A DNA stretch of 42,304 bases from Candidatus Paracaedibacteraceae bacterium (GTDB lineage Bacteria > Pseudomonadota > Alphaproteobacteria > Paracaedibacterales > Paracaedibacteraceae): assembly GCA_019459505.1 (NCBI GenBank), contig JAIBEV010000020.1, positions 1 to 42,304 of the forward strand, in the 5' to 3' direction. Each line of letters starts with the position of its first letter. Position 1 is the stretch's first letter. Made by a program: the position numbers and the translations under genes. The notes under the pieces are model-generated. The model made no database searches. It saw nothing but the letters and a program-made list of their open reading frames with translations, and was not told the DNA's origin. Of the stretch, positions 15,713 through 25,566 are shown piece after piece.

Positions 15713-18454
15713 ATGTTAGTTTCTTTACTCACCAAGTTTTTTGGGTCAGCCAATGAACGTATGGTCAAAAAATATTTAAAGGTTATTGAAAAAATCAATC
15801 AGCTAGAGCCCATTTATGAGGCCATGTCTGAGGAAGAACTTAAAGGACAGACACAACTTTTTAAAGACCGTCTAGCAAAAGATGAAACCCTGGATGATAT
15901 TTTACCTGAAGCCTTTGCCACGACCCGCGAAGCTGCTAAACGTGTTCTCGGAATGCGTCCATTTGATGTGCAGCTTGTTGGTGGGATTGTCTTGCACCAG
16001 GGGATGATTGCAGAAATGCGGACAGGTGAAGGTAAAACACTCGTAGCCACCCTGCCCGTCTACCTCAATGCCTTGACCGGCAAAGGCGTTCACCTTGTCA
16101 CAATCAACGACTACCTTGCCTCCCGTGACTCCAGCTGGATGGGACGGCTTTATAATTATTTAGGACTGAGCGTTGGTTGCATTATTCATGGAATGTCTGA
16201 TGAGCAGCGCCGTATTGCCTATAACAGCGATGTTACCTATGGAACAAACCATGAATTTGGATTCGATTACCTACGCGATAATATGAAATTCCGCTTTAGC
16301 GATATGGTTATGCGTCCCTTTAACTATGGCATCGTCGACGAAGTTGACAGCATTTTAATTGATGAAGCACGAACACCATTAATCATTTCAGGCGCCGCCG
16401 AAGATTCTTCAGAATTATACAAAAAAATTAATGATCTAATCCCTCACTTAACACCTGACGATTACGAAAAAGATGAAAAACAACGGACAGTTACTTTAAC
16501 AGAAGCGGGTATTGAACGCATTGAAGAATTACTGCGCCAAGCCAATATTATTCAAAGTGATACTCTGTATGATATCCACAATATCAGTGTTGTCCACCAC
16601 GTGAATCAGGCCCTAAAGGCCCATACCCTATTTACGCGGGATGTAGACTATATCGTTAAGAATGATAAAGTTGTCATTATTGATGAATTTACAGGTCGCA
16701 TGATGGATGGACGCCGTTATTCAGAAGGTCTCCATCAAGCCTTAGAAGCCAAAGAAAATGTGACGATCGAAATGGAAAACCAAACCTTGGCTTCCATCAC
16801 CTATCAAAACTTTTTCCGTATGTATCCTAAGCTATCTGGAATGACTGGTACGGCCCTGACAGAAGCCCACGAATTTGAAGAAATTTACAAACTGCACACT
16901 ATTGATATCCCTACAAATCGTCCAGTTGCTCGTAAGGATAATGATGACGAAGTTTATCTGACAGCAGATGAAAAATACAAGGCAATGATTGCTCAAATTA
17001 AAGAATGCCAGAAAAAAGGACAGCCGGTTCTGGTAGGCACAACCAGCATTGAGAAATCTGAAATGATTTCAAAATTGCTCCACGCAGAAAAAATTAAGCA
17101 CCAAGTGTTGAATGCTCGCTATCATGAGCAGGAAGCCGCTATTATTACGGATGCGGGAGCACCGGGTGCCATCACCATTGCCACCAACATGGCTGGACGC
17201 GGCACTGACATTAAGTTGGGCGGGAATCTAGAGGCCCGCATTGCCAAAGAAATTCAAGGCTTAACAGATGAAAAAGAGATTAAAAAAGCTGTCGACCATG
17301 CCACAGCTGAAATCAAAGCCTTAGAAGAACAAGTAAAGGCTGCGGGTGGGTTGTATGTTATTGGAACAGAACGCCATGAAAGCCGACGTATCGACAACCA
17401 ATTGCGGGGCCGTTCCGGACGTCAAGGGGACCCTGGGGAATCAAAGTTTTACATCTCTTTGCAAGATGACCTCATGCGTATTTTCGGATCCGATAAACTG
17501 GATTCAATGTTACGCCGTCTTGGTGTTCAAGAAGGAGAAGCCATTTCCCATGCCTGGATTAGCAAGGCATTAGAACGGGCCCAGCAGAAAGTCGAAGCTC
17601 GTAACTTTGATATTCGCAAGCACTTATTACGCTATGATGATGTCATGAATGATCAACGCAAGATCATTTATGAACAACGTCGAGATCTGATGCAAAGCAA
17701 TGATATCTCTGAAATGATCACAGATATGCGTTCTGATGTGATTGAAAGCCTGGTTCAGCGTCATATTCCGCATGATGCCCTTATTGAGCAGTGGGATCTA
17801 GAGGGTCTAGAAAATGAAGTTCATCGCATTTTTGGGATAACGATTGATGCCAAAGCTTGGGCCCAAGAGGAAGGAATTGCTGACGCGGAAATTATTCAGC
17901 GGATTATGAACGCCGCCACCGATCATATGAAAACTAAAGAGGAAAAATATGGCGAGATTATGATGCGGACAGCTGAAACCAATATGGTGCTGCGTATCCT
18001 CGATAAGTGCTGGAAAGATCATCTACTAACGCTAGATCAACTTCGCCAAGGCATCAACTTACGCGCCTATGCTCAAGGGAATCCCTTAAATGAATATAAG
18101 CGTGAAGCCTTTATTCTCTTCCAAAATATGCTGGATGTTCTGCGGGAGGAAACTATCTCTGCCCTCGCCCACTTTGAAATTGATGTACCCGATCCAAGTG
18201 TCTTATCCCAGCTTCTCAACCCTGATATGGATTTTGATCGCCTCGAGGAACAAACCCCAACGTGGGAAGACCCTGAAGCAGCCCAAGAAGCTGATATTAT
18301 TCGCCTGAATGAAAAGCCTCAGCGGGCTCGAAAAGGGGGTGGTCGCTCTCCAGAAGCTTCTGCCTCTCAAGGTCGCGTTCAGCGCAATGCCTTGTGTCCT
18401 TGTGGGTCTGGCAAAAAATTTAAACATTGCCATGGCGCCATTGACATCGAATAA
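15713..18454 (+). CDS. secA: Preprotein translocase ATPase SecA
   Basis: SecA drives proteins through the SecYEG channel using ATP. The 913-residue protein is full length. It has [20 protein letters not shown] at the N-terminus, the Walker A segment [14 protein letters not shown] near residues 101-114, the DEAD-like Walker [20 protein letters not shown] near 210-228, [14 protein letters not shown] near 370, [15 protein letters not shown] near 494-508, and [20 protein letters not shown] near 553-572. The tail ends with the SEC-C zinc site [14 protein letters not shown] near 896-909, which binds SecB or ribosomes. It is followed at once by a terminator, so it is a single-gene unit divergent from the parvulin gene. 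Confidence 0.99.
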   Translation: MLVSLLTKFFGSANERMVKKYLKVIEKINQLEPIYEAMSEEELKGQTQLFKDRLAKDETLDDILPEAFATTREAAKRVLGMRPFDVQLVGGIVLHQGMIAEMRTGEGKTLVATLPVYLNALTGKGVHLVTINDYLASRDSSWMGRLYNYLGLSVGCIIHGMSDEQRRIAYNSDVTYGTNHEFGFDYLRDNMKFRFSDMVMRPFNYGIVDEVDSILIDEARTPLIISGAAEDSSELYKKINDLIPHLTPDDYEKDEKQRTVTLTEAGIERIEELLRQANIIQSDTLYDIHNISVVHHVNQALKAHTLFTRDVDYIVKNDKVVIIDEFTGRMMDGRRYSEGLHQALEAKENVTIEMENQTLASITYQNFFRMYPKLSGMTGTALTEAHEFEEIYKLHTIDIPTNRPVARKDNDDEVYLTADEKYKAMIAQIKECQKKGQPVLVGTTSIEKSEMISKLLHAEKIKHQVLNARYHEQEAAIITDAGAPGAITIATNMAGRGTDIKLGGNLEARIAKEIQGLTDEKEIKKAVDHATAEIKALEEQVKAAGGLYVIGTERHESRRIDNQLRGRSGRQGDPGESKFYISLQDDLMRIFGSDKLDSMLRRLGVQEGEAISHAWISKALERAQQKVEARNFDIRKHLLRYDDVMNDQRKIIYEQRRDLMQSNDISEMITDMRSDVIESLVQRHIPHDALIEQWDLEGLENEVHRIFGITIDAKAWAQEEGIADAEIIQRIMNAATDHMKTKEEKYGEIMMRTAETNMVLRILDKCWKDHLLTLDQLRQGINLRAYAQGNPLNEYKREAFILFQNMLDVLREETISALAHFEIDVPDPSVLSQLLNPDMDFDRLEEQTPTWEDPEAAQEADIIRLNEKPQRARKGGGRSPEASASQGRVQRNALCPCGSGKKFKHCHGAIDIE

Positions 18455-18459
18455 TTTTC

Positions 18460-18482
18460 CCCCGGCTTTTGCCGGGGTTTTT
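18460..18482 (+). terminator. Rho-independent terminator of secA
   Basis: CCCCGGC (18460-18466) and GCCGGGG (18471-18477) pair around TTTT and are followed by TTTTT, starting five bases after the secA stop. Confidence 0.92.
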
Positions 18483-18601
18483 CTTAAGTGTTAACCTTTT
18501 ACAGTCATGGAAGGATAAGCTTTTTTAAATAAGGCCTAAAATAACATCGTTTTTACCTCTTCTTAAAATCAACCTTTTTAAGCTCTCCTCAAGATAAGGT
18601 C

Positions 18602-19198
18602 TTATCTTATAATATCCTGGATATTGAGTGCTTTTATTTCGTCTAGAGTAAGAGAAAATTCTTCTGTTTCGTAATCACCATTTTTTGAAATTCTAACGTG
18701 TTTTCGTGCATGTTTAAGACCTGAAAAATTATAGGAGCAGAATACAAATGCAACTTTTTCTTTATCAACAAACGTAATCTTTATAAGGGAGTAAGGAAAA
18801 CTTGAATCCACCTTTTGTCTAATAATAATTTTATCATCAACTTGAAGGTCAGCCAGATAAGCTTGTGTTTTTTCTTGGGTATGTCTAACTGCATTTTCCC
18901 CTAATATCGCTGCTCCAGCTAATAAAAGAGGAAAAACGACTAATCCTGAAAAATATTTCAAAGGGGTCTTTATCTTGATATCTTTGGCTTCAATACCTAA
19001 TTGATCAGGGTCATAATTAGTACCACAATTATTACAAATTACCGTCTTTGTAGTTTTATAGGGAAAGCAAGGTATCCAAAATACATCAAATACTTTTTTT
19101 ATTCCATAAACATGCAAATTCATCGTCTCACAATGACTACAAGCATAGGGTAGTATTAATCCTTGGATAAGTTTTGTTGAATAACCCCAAATAAGCAT
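18602..19198 (-). CDS. Zinc-ribbon membrane protein of unknown function
   Basis: This 198-residue protein starts with the pattern of small zinc-ribbon membrane proteins: LIWGYSTK, a first CSHC knuckle at about residues 20-23, a hydrophobic FDVFWIPCFPYKTTK stretch at about 37-51, and a second CNNC knuckle at about 55-58. One transmembrane helix follows (LKYFSGLVVFPLLLAGAAIL, about 80-99). The C-terminal 95 residues are soluble and mixed (QVDDKIIIRQKVDSSFPYSL, VRISKNGDYETEEFSL). I do not recognise that half; it may be a small beta domain that senses or binds something. GAGG precedes the ATG. The gene is isolated, and no neighbour hints at a function. Confidence 0.75.
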   Translation of the reverse strand: MLIWGYSTKLIQGLILPYACSHCETMNLHVYGIKKVFDVFWIPCFPYKTTKTVICNNCGTNYDPDQLGIEAKDIKIKTPLKYFSGLVVFPLLLAGAAILGENAVRHTQEKTQAYLADLQVDDKIIIRQKVDSSFPYSLIKITFVDKEKVAFVFCSYNFSGLKHARKHVRISKNGDYETEEFSLTLDEIKALNIQDIIR

Positions 19199-19562
19199 TT
19201 TAAAAACCTCATAAAATATTAACTTTCAAATAGATAGGTATCTTGCTAGCTAGATTCAATAAGAAATATCCACATACAAATTTAAATCATTTTAATTTAA
19301 GGCTTAGCAGCATACTTTTATATCCTCTTTACCATGGAAGCCACCATTAAGATTTACCAACAACCTGATGTAATCATAGGATTAAAAATGAAAATAGGAT
19401 CAGTTTTGCTTAAGACGTCAGATTTATTAGAAGCGTATCCATTCATTAGCATCAATAGCTCTCAATCAGAAATTCCCCAAGAGTTTTCTAAAATGAATCT
19501 TTGATTGTTGAGAAGGGTTTTTGTAAAATTAACTTAAGATAAACCTCTTCTTCGGATTCATA
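19199..19562. other. Intergenic stretch with a possible 56-codon gene
   Basis: Apart from the short open frame at 19334-19504 nothing clear is seen. The stretch must hold the promoters of the leftward zinc-ribbon gene and of mccB. Confidence 0.4.
19334..19504 (+). CDS. Possible small protein or gene remnant, 56 residues
   Basis: An ATG at 19334 opens 56 codons ending in TGA: MEATIKIYQQPDVIIGLKMK, then a mixed segment with LLKTSDLLEAYPFISIN and a polar end. The composition is protein-like with no low complexity, but no ribosome binding site precedes the start. It could be a short real gene or the C-terminal end of a lost one. It lies 58 bases before mccB. Confidence 0.33.
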   Translation: MEATIKIYQQPDVIIGLKMKIGSVLLKTSDLLEAYPFISINSSQSEIPQEFSKMNL

Positions 19563-21167
19563 ATGCCAACTTTAAAAACTCAATTGGTTGCCAACTCATC
19601 AGAGTTTGCAACCAATAAAGATCATATGCTCACCCTGGTCACTGAATTACAAGAAACCCTTGCTAAAATCCACCAAGGTGGCGGCGAAACAGCACGAAAA
19701 CGGCATAAGAGCCGGAATAAATTATTGGCCCGTGAAAGGATTAATCTCCTCCTGGACGAAGGCAGTCCCTTCCTTGAAATCGGAATCCTAGCCGGCCACA
19801 ATGTCTATGAAGATGAGGTCCCCGCCGCCGGGATTATTGTTGGGATTGGTCGCATTCATGGACGAGAATGTATGATCGTGGCCAATGACGCCACTGTCAA
19901 GGGAGGAACCTATTATCCTCTAACTGTCAAAAAACATCTCCGCGCTCAAGAAATAGCCTTAGAAAATAATCTTCCCTGTCTTTATATGGTCGATTCAGGC
20001 GGGGCCTATTTACCCCTTCAAGACCAAGTATTTCCAGACCGCGACCATTTTGGACGAATTTTCTATAACCAAGCCCAGCTATCAGCCAAAGGCATTCCTC
20101 AAATTGCCATCGTCATGGGGTCCTGTACAGCAGGAGGGGCTTATGTCCCCGCAATGTGCGATCAATCGATTATTGTCAAGCGGACCGGAACCATCTTTTT
20201 GGGGGGACCTCCCCTTGTTAAGGCGGCGACAGGTGAAGAAGTTACTGCTGAAGATTTAGGTGGCGGTGATCTCCATGCGCGAACTTCTGGTGTGGTGGAT
20301 CATTTAGCCAATAATGACGAACATGCAATTCAAATTGCTCGTCAAATTGTTGAAACATTTCCGAAAAGTACCCCATGGTTACGTCAAGAGTCTATTGAAG
20401 AACCTTTAGTTAATGCCAATGATATTTATGGCATTATCCCAACAGATACACGGCAACCTTATGAGGTGCAAGATGTTATTGCTCATATTGTAGACGGCAG
20501 CCGACTTGATGAATTTAAGCCGCTCTATGGGACCACGCTCGTCTGCGGCTTTGCCCGTCTTTATGGTTTTCCAGTAGGTATTATTGCCAATAATGGTATT
20601 TTATTCTCTGAAAGTGCTCTGAAAGGAGCTCACTTTATCGAATTATGCTGTCAGCGAAAAATTCCTTTAATCTTTTTGCAAAATATTAGTGGCTTCATGG
20701 TCGGCAGCAAGTATGAAGCGGGTGGCATTGCGCGCGATGGCGCCAAACTCGTGCATGCTGTTGCCTGTGCCACTGTGCCTAAATTTACTGTAACGATTGG
20801 GGGCAGCTTTGGGGCTGGTAATTACGCCATGTGTGGACGGGCCTATAGTCCACGGTTTATGTGGACATGGCCTAATTCTCGCATTTCCGTCATGGGTGGG
20901 GAACAAGCAGCAACAGTCCTTACCTTGATTCGGCAAGATGCTCTTTCTCATAAAGGAGAAACATGGCCAGCTGACGAAGTTGAAAAATTCAAAAGCTCTA
21001 TCCGATCCAAATATGAAAAAGAAGGATCCCCTTATCATGCTTCCGCCCGCCTGTGGGATGATGGTGTTATAGATCCCAAAGATACCCGCCGAGTATTGGG
21101 ATTATCTCTGGCAGCTTCCTTAAATAAGCCCATCGAGGAGATGAAATTCGGTGTCTTCAGAATGTAA
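19563..21167 (+). CDS. mccB: Methylcrotonyl-CoA carboxylase carboxyltransferase (beta) subunit
   Basis: The beta subunit moves CO2 from biotin to 3-methylcrotonyl-CoA in leucine breakdown. The 534-residue protein has normal length and the MCC-type signature [20 protein letters not shown] near residues 142-161, followed by [40 protein letters not shown] and [20 protein letters not shown]-like text in the second crotonase domain. These separate it from propionyl- and acetyl-CoA carboxylases; geranyl-CoA carboxylase is the closest alternative. No biotin-carrying alpha subunit is in the window, although the two are usually adjacent, so it must be elsewhere or lost. No good ribosome site precedes the ATG. 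Confidence 0.93.
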   Translation: MPTLKTQLVANSSEFATNKDHMLTLVTELQETLAKIHQGGGETARKRHKSRNKLLARERINLLLDEGSPFLEIGILAGHNVYEDEVPAAGIIVGIGRIHGRECMIVANDATVKGGTYYPLTVKKHLRAQEIALENNLPCLYMVDSGGAYLPLQDQVFPDRDHFGRIFYNQAQLSAKGIPQIAIVMGSCTAGGAYVPAMCDQSIIVKRTGTIFLGGPPLVKAATGEEVTAEDLGGGDLHARTSGVVDHLANNDEHAIQIARQIVETFPKSTPWLRQESIEEPLVNANDIYGIIPTDTRQPYEVQDVIAHIVDGSRLDEFKPLYGTTLVCGFARLYGFPVGIIANNGILFSESALKGAHFIELCCQRKIPLIFLQNISGFMVGSKYEAGGIARDGAKLVHAVACATVPKFTVTIGGSFGAGNYAMCGRAYSPRFMWTWPNSRISVMGGEQAATVLTLIRQDALSHKGETWPADEVEKFKSSIRSKYEKEGSPYHASARLWDDGVIDPKDTRRVLGLSLAASLNKPIEEMKFGVFRM

Positions 21168-21259
21168 CACCTTAACCTTTCCCATATCTTTTTCCGGGCA
21201 AGCGCAGTGCGACCCGAAAACCTGATAGTACAAGAGGGTAATCGTCTGGCTGATCGAAA

Positions 21260-21279
21260 TCCCCGCTCACAAGCGGGGA
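21260..21279. terminator. Hairpin between the convergent mccB and ftsQ genes
   Basis: TCCCCGCT (21260-21267) and AGCGGGGA (21272-21279) pair perfectly around CACA. It is about 75 bases beyond the ftsQ stop and 92 beyond mccB. Only a short T-rich tail follows on the minus strand (ATTTC), so termination is plausible but not certain. Confidence 0.5.
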
Positions 21280-21353
21280 ATAGGAAGAGCGATAGGCAAG
21301 AAAAGAAAAAGACGGATAAGCGGAGAAAGAAAGTCAAGCTTGACCAGAAAAAA

Positions 21354-22250
21354 CTAAGCCTCAATCCCCTTGCCTTTAAGTTGAATCTCTGCTGCAGTGG
21401 TCAGCCGGAGTGAAATCTGAGTTAAATGTCGCAAATCAATAGACTTAATCTGAGTGAAATCTAATTTATCATTTTTTAAAACTTTAAGCAGGCGTTTGAT
21501 GGCCCCCTCAGGATCTTTTTCGGGTAACTTAACTTCAATGGTTTTGTCCAACAACAAATTCCACCGCCGTTCTCCTACCCACACGATCGCTGAAATGCGT
21601 TTCTTTAATTGAGGAACTTGGTCCAGTAATTTTAATAAATGAGGCGCATGCCGCGGAGCATCGCTTCCGACCACAACCACCAAATGCGAATATTGATGAA
21701 TACTTTTGTCCGATATAATAACCCCATCAGCATCAACCAAATAATGCTTTTGCCGATGCTGCCACAAAGCGACAGGAATGCGCTCCTCAATAGAGATATA
21801 AATGGTATCCGGTAAGCGACGTTGAACCGTCACATCTTTGACCCATGATATTTGCTTAATATTCTGCCGAATTTCTTCAGGAGAGAACTTAAAAATTGGA
21901 TCGCCTTTACGCAGCTGTACCTGCTCTAACAGCCGCTGTGATTCAGTGTGATTGCGGCCATATACATACACTTCATTTAAAGAAAAACCTACTTTTATTG
22001 ATTTTTCTATTAAATAATCGCCTGCTTTATTCCACAAAACTCCAGGATAGCCAGCTAAAATAAGATAACATAAAAGGGTTACACTGGCAGAGCTCCCAGC
22101 AATAATGAGACGACGTTTTAAAATTCCAACACTGCCCCGCAACCGTTTAGGAGATTTCCACAGGTTAACAAATGTCTCCAAATGCTGTGATAAAAATTTA
22201 CCGTGATTTTGTCGTCGACGAACAGATTTAGCACGCTTTACTGATGGCAT
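21354..22250 (-). CDS. ftsQ: Cell division protein FtsQ
   Basis: FtsQ is a single-pass inner-membrane protein that links early and late parts of the divisome. I start it at 22250 (MPSVKRAKSVRRRQ), preceded by GAGGA at good spacing; this gives 298 residues and a 13-base overlap with ddl. It has a basic cytoplasmic N-terminus, a membrane helix at about residues 47-64 (LIIAGSSASVTLLCYLILAG), a POTRA domain at about 80-150 (NEVYVYGRNHTESQRLLEQV, RKGDPIFKF, WVKDVTVQRRLPDTIYISIE, ERIPVALWQ), and the beta domain to the end (RRWNLLLDKTIEVKLPEKDP). It is translationally coupled to ddl, but ftsA and ftsZ, which normally follow, are absent. Confidence 0.92.
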   Translation of the reverse strand: MPSVKRAKSVRRRQNHGKFLSQHLETFVNLWKSPKRLRGSVGILKRRLIIAGSSASVTLLCYLILAGYPGVLWNKAGDYLIEKSIKVGFSLNEVYVYGRNHTESQRLLEQVQLRKGDPIFKFSPEEIRQNIKQISWVKDVTVQRRLPDTIYISIEERIPVALWQHRQKHYLVDADGVIISDKSIHQYSHLVVVVGSDAPRHAPHLLKLLDQVPQLKKRISAIVWVGERRWNLLLDKTIEVKLPEKDPEGAIKRLLKVLKNDKLDFTQIKSIDLRHLTQISLRLTTAAEIQLKGKGIEA

Positions 22251-23149
22251 TGGGCATTCCTCAACATCCATTCTACTAATTCATTATAACTAATCCCCGC
22301 ATGGGCTGCAATTTCGGGCAGCAATGATAAAGGCGTCATACCTGGATGCGTATTAATCTCAAGGAGATAAAAACAATCTTTCGCTTCATCATAGATTAAA
22401 TCCGATCGAGAAATCCCCGTACACTCAAGCAGCTGATGCGCTTGCAGACCAATATCGAGCGCTCGTTGATAGGCAGATTGGGAAAGTGGAGCTGGCATTT
22501 TATGAACAGCCTTACCATCCGTATATTTTGCTTCATAATCATAAAACCCTGCAAGAGGGCAAATTTCTATGGCGCCTAAAGCCTGGTCGCCCATTACACC
22601 AACCTGGATTTCTCGGCCATCAATAAACTCTTCAATTAAAACTTTTTTTGAGTCTGGCCAGGTCGGGTCAATTGGCGGGGTCCCTGATAAGTCACGAATG
22701 ATATAAACCCCTCGGCTCGATCCCTCAGCAATCGGTTTAATCACATACGGCACCGACATCGGATGGCCTTGTTTTAAAGAGGCAACGGTTACAACGTTGG
22801 AAACGGGTGTTGGCAATCCAATATATTGAAAAAGTTTACGCGATAGAACTTTATCCATTCCTACAGCTGAAGCGGTAACACCTGAATGGGTATAAGGAAT
22901 GGACATAGTTTCTAACACACCTTGGATCACGCCGTCCTCACCGCCCGTCCCATGTAAAGCCACAAAGGCCACATCGGGACGCGGTGATAAGTCAGTGGCT
23001 AATTTAGTAATATCCCGTGTCACGTCAATTTCTCGAACTGTATGACCATTTGCCCGCAAAGCTTGAGCAATATCACTTCCTGACATTAAGGAAACCTCTC
23101 GCTCACTGGACCACCCACCCATCAATACCGCAACGTTTTTCTTTGACAT
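22238..23149 (-). CDS. ddl: D-alanine--D-alanine ligase
   Basis: Ddl makes the D-Ala-D-Ala dipeptide for peptidoglycan. The start at 23149 (MSKKNVAVLMGGWSSEREVS) matches the family; a 14-codon extension is less likely. The 303-residue ATP-grasp protein has the N-terminal GGWSSEREVSLMSG, ALHGTGGEDGVIQGVLETM near 78-96, PYVIKPIAEGSSRGVYII with the ATP-binding lysine, IEEFIDGREIQVGVMG, and EINTHPGMTPLSLLPEIAAH near the end. All are intact. It overlaps ftsQ, as in the division and cell-wall clusters of many bacteria, but murB and murC are not upstream: the region to the right is 545 bases without a gene. Confidence 0.96.
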   Translation of the reverse strand: MSKKNVAVLMGGWSSEREVSLMSGSDIAQALRANGHTVREIDVTRDITKLATDLSPRPDVAFVALHGTGGEDGVIQGVLETMSIPYTHSGVTASAVGMDKVLSRKLFQYIGLPTPVSNVVTVASLKQGHPMSVPYVIKPIAEGSSRGVYIIRDLSGTPPIDPTWPDSKKVLIEEFIDGREIQVGVMGDQALGAIEICPLAGFYDYEAKYTDGKAVHKMPAPLSQSAYQRALDIGLQAHQLLECTGISRSDLIYDEAKDCFYLLEINTHPGMTPLSLLPEIAAHAGISYNELVEWMLRNAQCHQ

Positions 23150-23604
23150 GATGCTCTTGTTCTCGCAAATAAGTAATAAGATTAATCTCAACTATAGTGA
23201 ATTTGAGAATACATTTCTACCCCTACCATAAGTCGATTGCTGTTGTCACGAGGTGAACCAATAACATTTTTATTGGACTTAAACAGTTAAAATAATCCCT
23301 CGAGCGATTTTATTCTAAGTTACACAAAGTATATGCTTCTATGCATAATCCTCTCTCAATCATTATTCCTCCAAGGTTACACTAGCTAATCCTATACTCA
23401 CAATACCATTTAAGGCAGCTTAGTATTATTGCAGTATGGGAATGTCGCCACTTAAAATTACCCCTTACCCTGTGACCTTTTACTTTCTAAGTAAGCATAT
23501 GAGCAATTATTGATTTTTTATTAGCACCATAAATGATGCAAGCCTCCATAAGCGTTAAGAAGCTAGAAGTTTTACTTTATTGTAGTAAATATGGATTCTC
23601 ACGA
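23150..23604. other. Non-coding AT-rich stretch upstream of ddl
   Basis: No gene is supported. The DNA is AT-rich with short open frames only. It should contain the ddl-ftsQ promoter. It is one of two long non-coding flanks around the lectin-aerolysin gene. Confidence 0.4.
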
Positions 23605-23650
23605 AAAAAGAGGCATTAATCTATCTAAGAGAGATATTAATTAATGCCTT
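23605..23650 (-). terminator. Terminator of the lectin-aerolysin gene
   Basis: AGGCATTAAT (23611-23620) and ATTAATGCCT (23640-23649) pair perfectly, and the short AT-rich loop can pair further. Read leftward the stem ends in CTTTTTTC, a good T-run. It lies about 90 bases beyond the stop of the gene at 23737. Confidence 0.75.
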
Positions 23651-23736
23651 TATTTAGTATAGCAAAAAGATTTTACCTTCTTACAAATTTAAAATTACTT
23701 ACTTAATTTTTTTACAGTTGTTGCAGGCTCTTTGCT

Positions 23737-24996
23737 TTAAGATTTAGGCGCATCTTTACCATATGGATCGGTGAGATTCGTATAACTGTCAATTCCATAA
23801 GATCCTGTAAAAGTGCCTGTCAGTTTTGCTAATACAGCATTACCATTAACACCTGTAATCTTCTTTACTTTGAAGTCACTATCTTTTAGAAAGTGTTTAA
23901 CGCTGTTTGGATTCTTAACCTTAGCTCGAGCAGTGTCGTTATCCTTTGCCAAACGATCGACTTCTGCCTTTATTGTTGCTCTTGCAGTGAAAGGTAGCTT
24001 GAGATCATTAACAAATTTTACGTAAGACTCTATTTGTACATATGTATGTGGAGGAACCTTAACATCCTTCCTTACTTCAATCGAAGTTAATCTCTCTGTG
24101 GTAGTCGTTTGACCAGCTTCAAACCCTGCCTCTAATCCTAATTCTGTTTTTTGTGACACTGTAAAAGGTATTTGCACCTCTAGGGTCGTCTTTACAATCG
24201 CCTTAATATTCTCCTTAAATGACAAGGCGAAAGTCTCTTTTAGATCCTTTTTCTGGAAGAATTGTTCAGAGTACTCTGCTGCAGAGTCACGATTATCAAT
24301 ATGAGCTTTTAATAGTAGACTAACTTGCTTGTCACTTTTTTCAAGGAGTTCAGTAGAATTTGGGTAGGTAAAGTTATCAATATTAACAGTAAACGTATAC
24401 CCTACTGGACGAAATCTCCATATTTGGTTCTTAAAGAAGCTCTCAGAAGGTTGATTATCATACGCGGATAAAGATAACTTCCAATCATCAGTATTATCAA
24501 GAAAGGACTTTGGGTGGTTACCATGAGCTAATTTAATTATTTTGAATGTTCCATCGCCCATATCTCTAAACTTCCAGGTTTGATAGGCATATTTTGGATC
24601 AGAGGCCTGGCGGTCTGTTGGTTCTAATTCAATTAACCCCTTCTCATCATTATTAAAAAGGAAATGCAGTTTTGACGTTGTGTTGTTTTGTCTATTGAGA
24701 ATTTTATATGTTCCCTTAGTTTCCCCTGTTTCTTTGATATACCAGATTTGATAGATGTAATTAGGGTCAGAACTTAGCTTTTCTTGGGATTGAAAATTTG
24801 GATGCCAATCGTTGTTATCAAGAAAATGATCTTTATTGATTATGTGATAAGGCACACCCGTATATAATTCTAAAGTTTGGTCACCCGATTGTACTCTCTT
24901 CACAGGAATAAGATCACCTTCTGGTATTTTGTCGGCACCAGAAGAAGGGGACGCAAAGAGAAAGATAGGAAGAAATAAATTTAGTATTTTTCGCAT
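23737..24996 (-). CDS. Secreted beta-trefoil lectin plus aerolysin-like pore-forming protein
   Basis: This 419-residue protein has a signal peptide (MRKILNLFLPIFLFASPSSG). Residues about 25-200 hold three repeats, each ending in a Q-x-W motif (YQIWYI at Gln83, YQTWKF at Gln139, NQIWRF at Gln191) and two of them carrying HFLDNNDW / SFLDNTDDW; this is the three-fold pattern of ricin-type beta-trefoil lectins. Residues about 205-390 fit the ETX/MTX2 aerolysin-like fold: ETFALSFKENIKAIVKTTLE, a Thr/Gly-rich stretch (GLEAGFEAGQTTTTERLTS) where the pore hairpin lies in relatives, and KVPPHTYVQIESYVKF, the VPPxT strand turn of the family. Lectin-aerolysin fusions bind host sugars and form beta-barrel pores. 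It is isolated, with its own terminator. GAGG lies ten bases before the ATG. Pore formation and target are inferred. Confidence 0.82.
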   Translation of the reverse strand: MRKILNLFLPIFLFASPSSGADKIPEGDLIPVKRVQSGDQTLELYTGVPYHIINKDHFLDNNDWHPNFQSQEKLSSDPNYIYQIWYIKETGETKGTYKILNRQNNTTSKLHFLFNNDEKGLIELEPTDRQASDPKYAYQTWKFRDMGDGTFKIIKLAHGNHPKSFLDNTDDWKLSLSAYDNQPSESFFKNQIWRFRPVGYTFTVNIDNFTYPNSTELLEKSDKQVSLLLKAHIDNRDSAAEYSEQFFQKKDLKETFALSFKENIKAIVKTTLEVQIPFTVSQKTELGLEAGFEAGQTTTTERLTSIEVRKDVKVPPHTYVQIESYVKFVNDLKLPFTARATIKAEVDRLAKDNDTARAKVKNPNSVKHFLKDSDFKVKKITGVNGNAVLAKLTGTFTGSYGIDSYTNLTDPYGKDAPKS

Positions 24997-25566
24997 TATA
25001 TTTGAACCTCGTGAATAAAATTAATGCAACTATGAAGTATATAAATTAAACTTTTCTAGAAAAGATAAAGCTTAACCATCACAATATTTAGCTGGCTTAG
25101 AAATAGCCCTATTTCTTTTAACTAAGCTATTCTAGTGCATGATATAATCGGTAGCTTGGTTAGTTGTAAAGGCACCACTAAGAGAAATTTCTAGAATTTT
25201 TAACTAATAACATCTAAAAATTATTCTAAGGAAGCTTCTGGTGAATGGAAAATTTTGTCTTATGAGGATCTGCTAAGATAGCACTCTTTACAGAATTTTG
25301 ATTGCCACTTGGTTATGTCTTGTAAGCAATCATTTTAGATTAAGCTTAATGAAATAAATGTAATTAGCAAAACGGTATTATCAAATAACTTAAAAATAGG
25401 AAAGAGCAATAAATCTCAAGCTATTTAATTCTCTAAAAGGTTAAATTGCCTTTCTTACTTATAGGATAACTCGAGCAAAACTTCTGAACCCATAAAACAC
25501 TATTTGCTGTTATGCCTGAGGAGACAGTGCTATTATTCAATCCAATATTAATGTTTAGAGAAGATT
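24997..25566. other. Non-coding AT-rich stretch between toxin gene and yciA
   Basis: I see no gene, clear repeat or strong hairpin. Promoters of the leftward toxin gene and of rightward yciA must lie here. Confidence 0.4.

Noticed and set aside
21207-21413. 68-codon Lys/Arg-rich frame between mccB and ftsQ
   Set aside because: It runs into ftsQ on the other strand, covers the hairpin and has low-complexity text.
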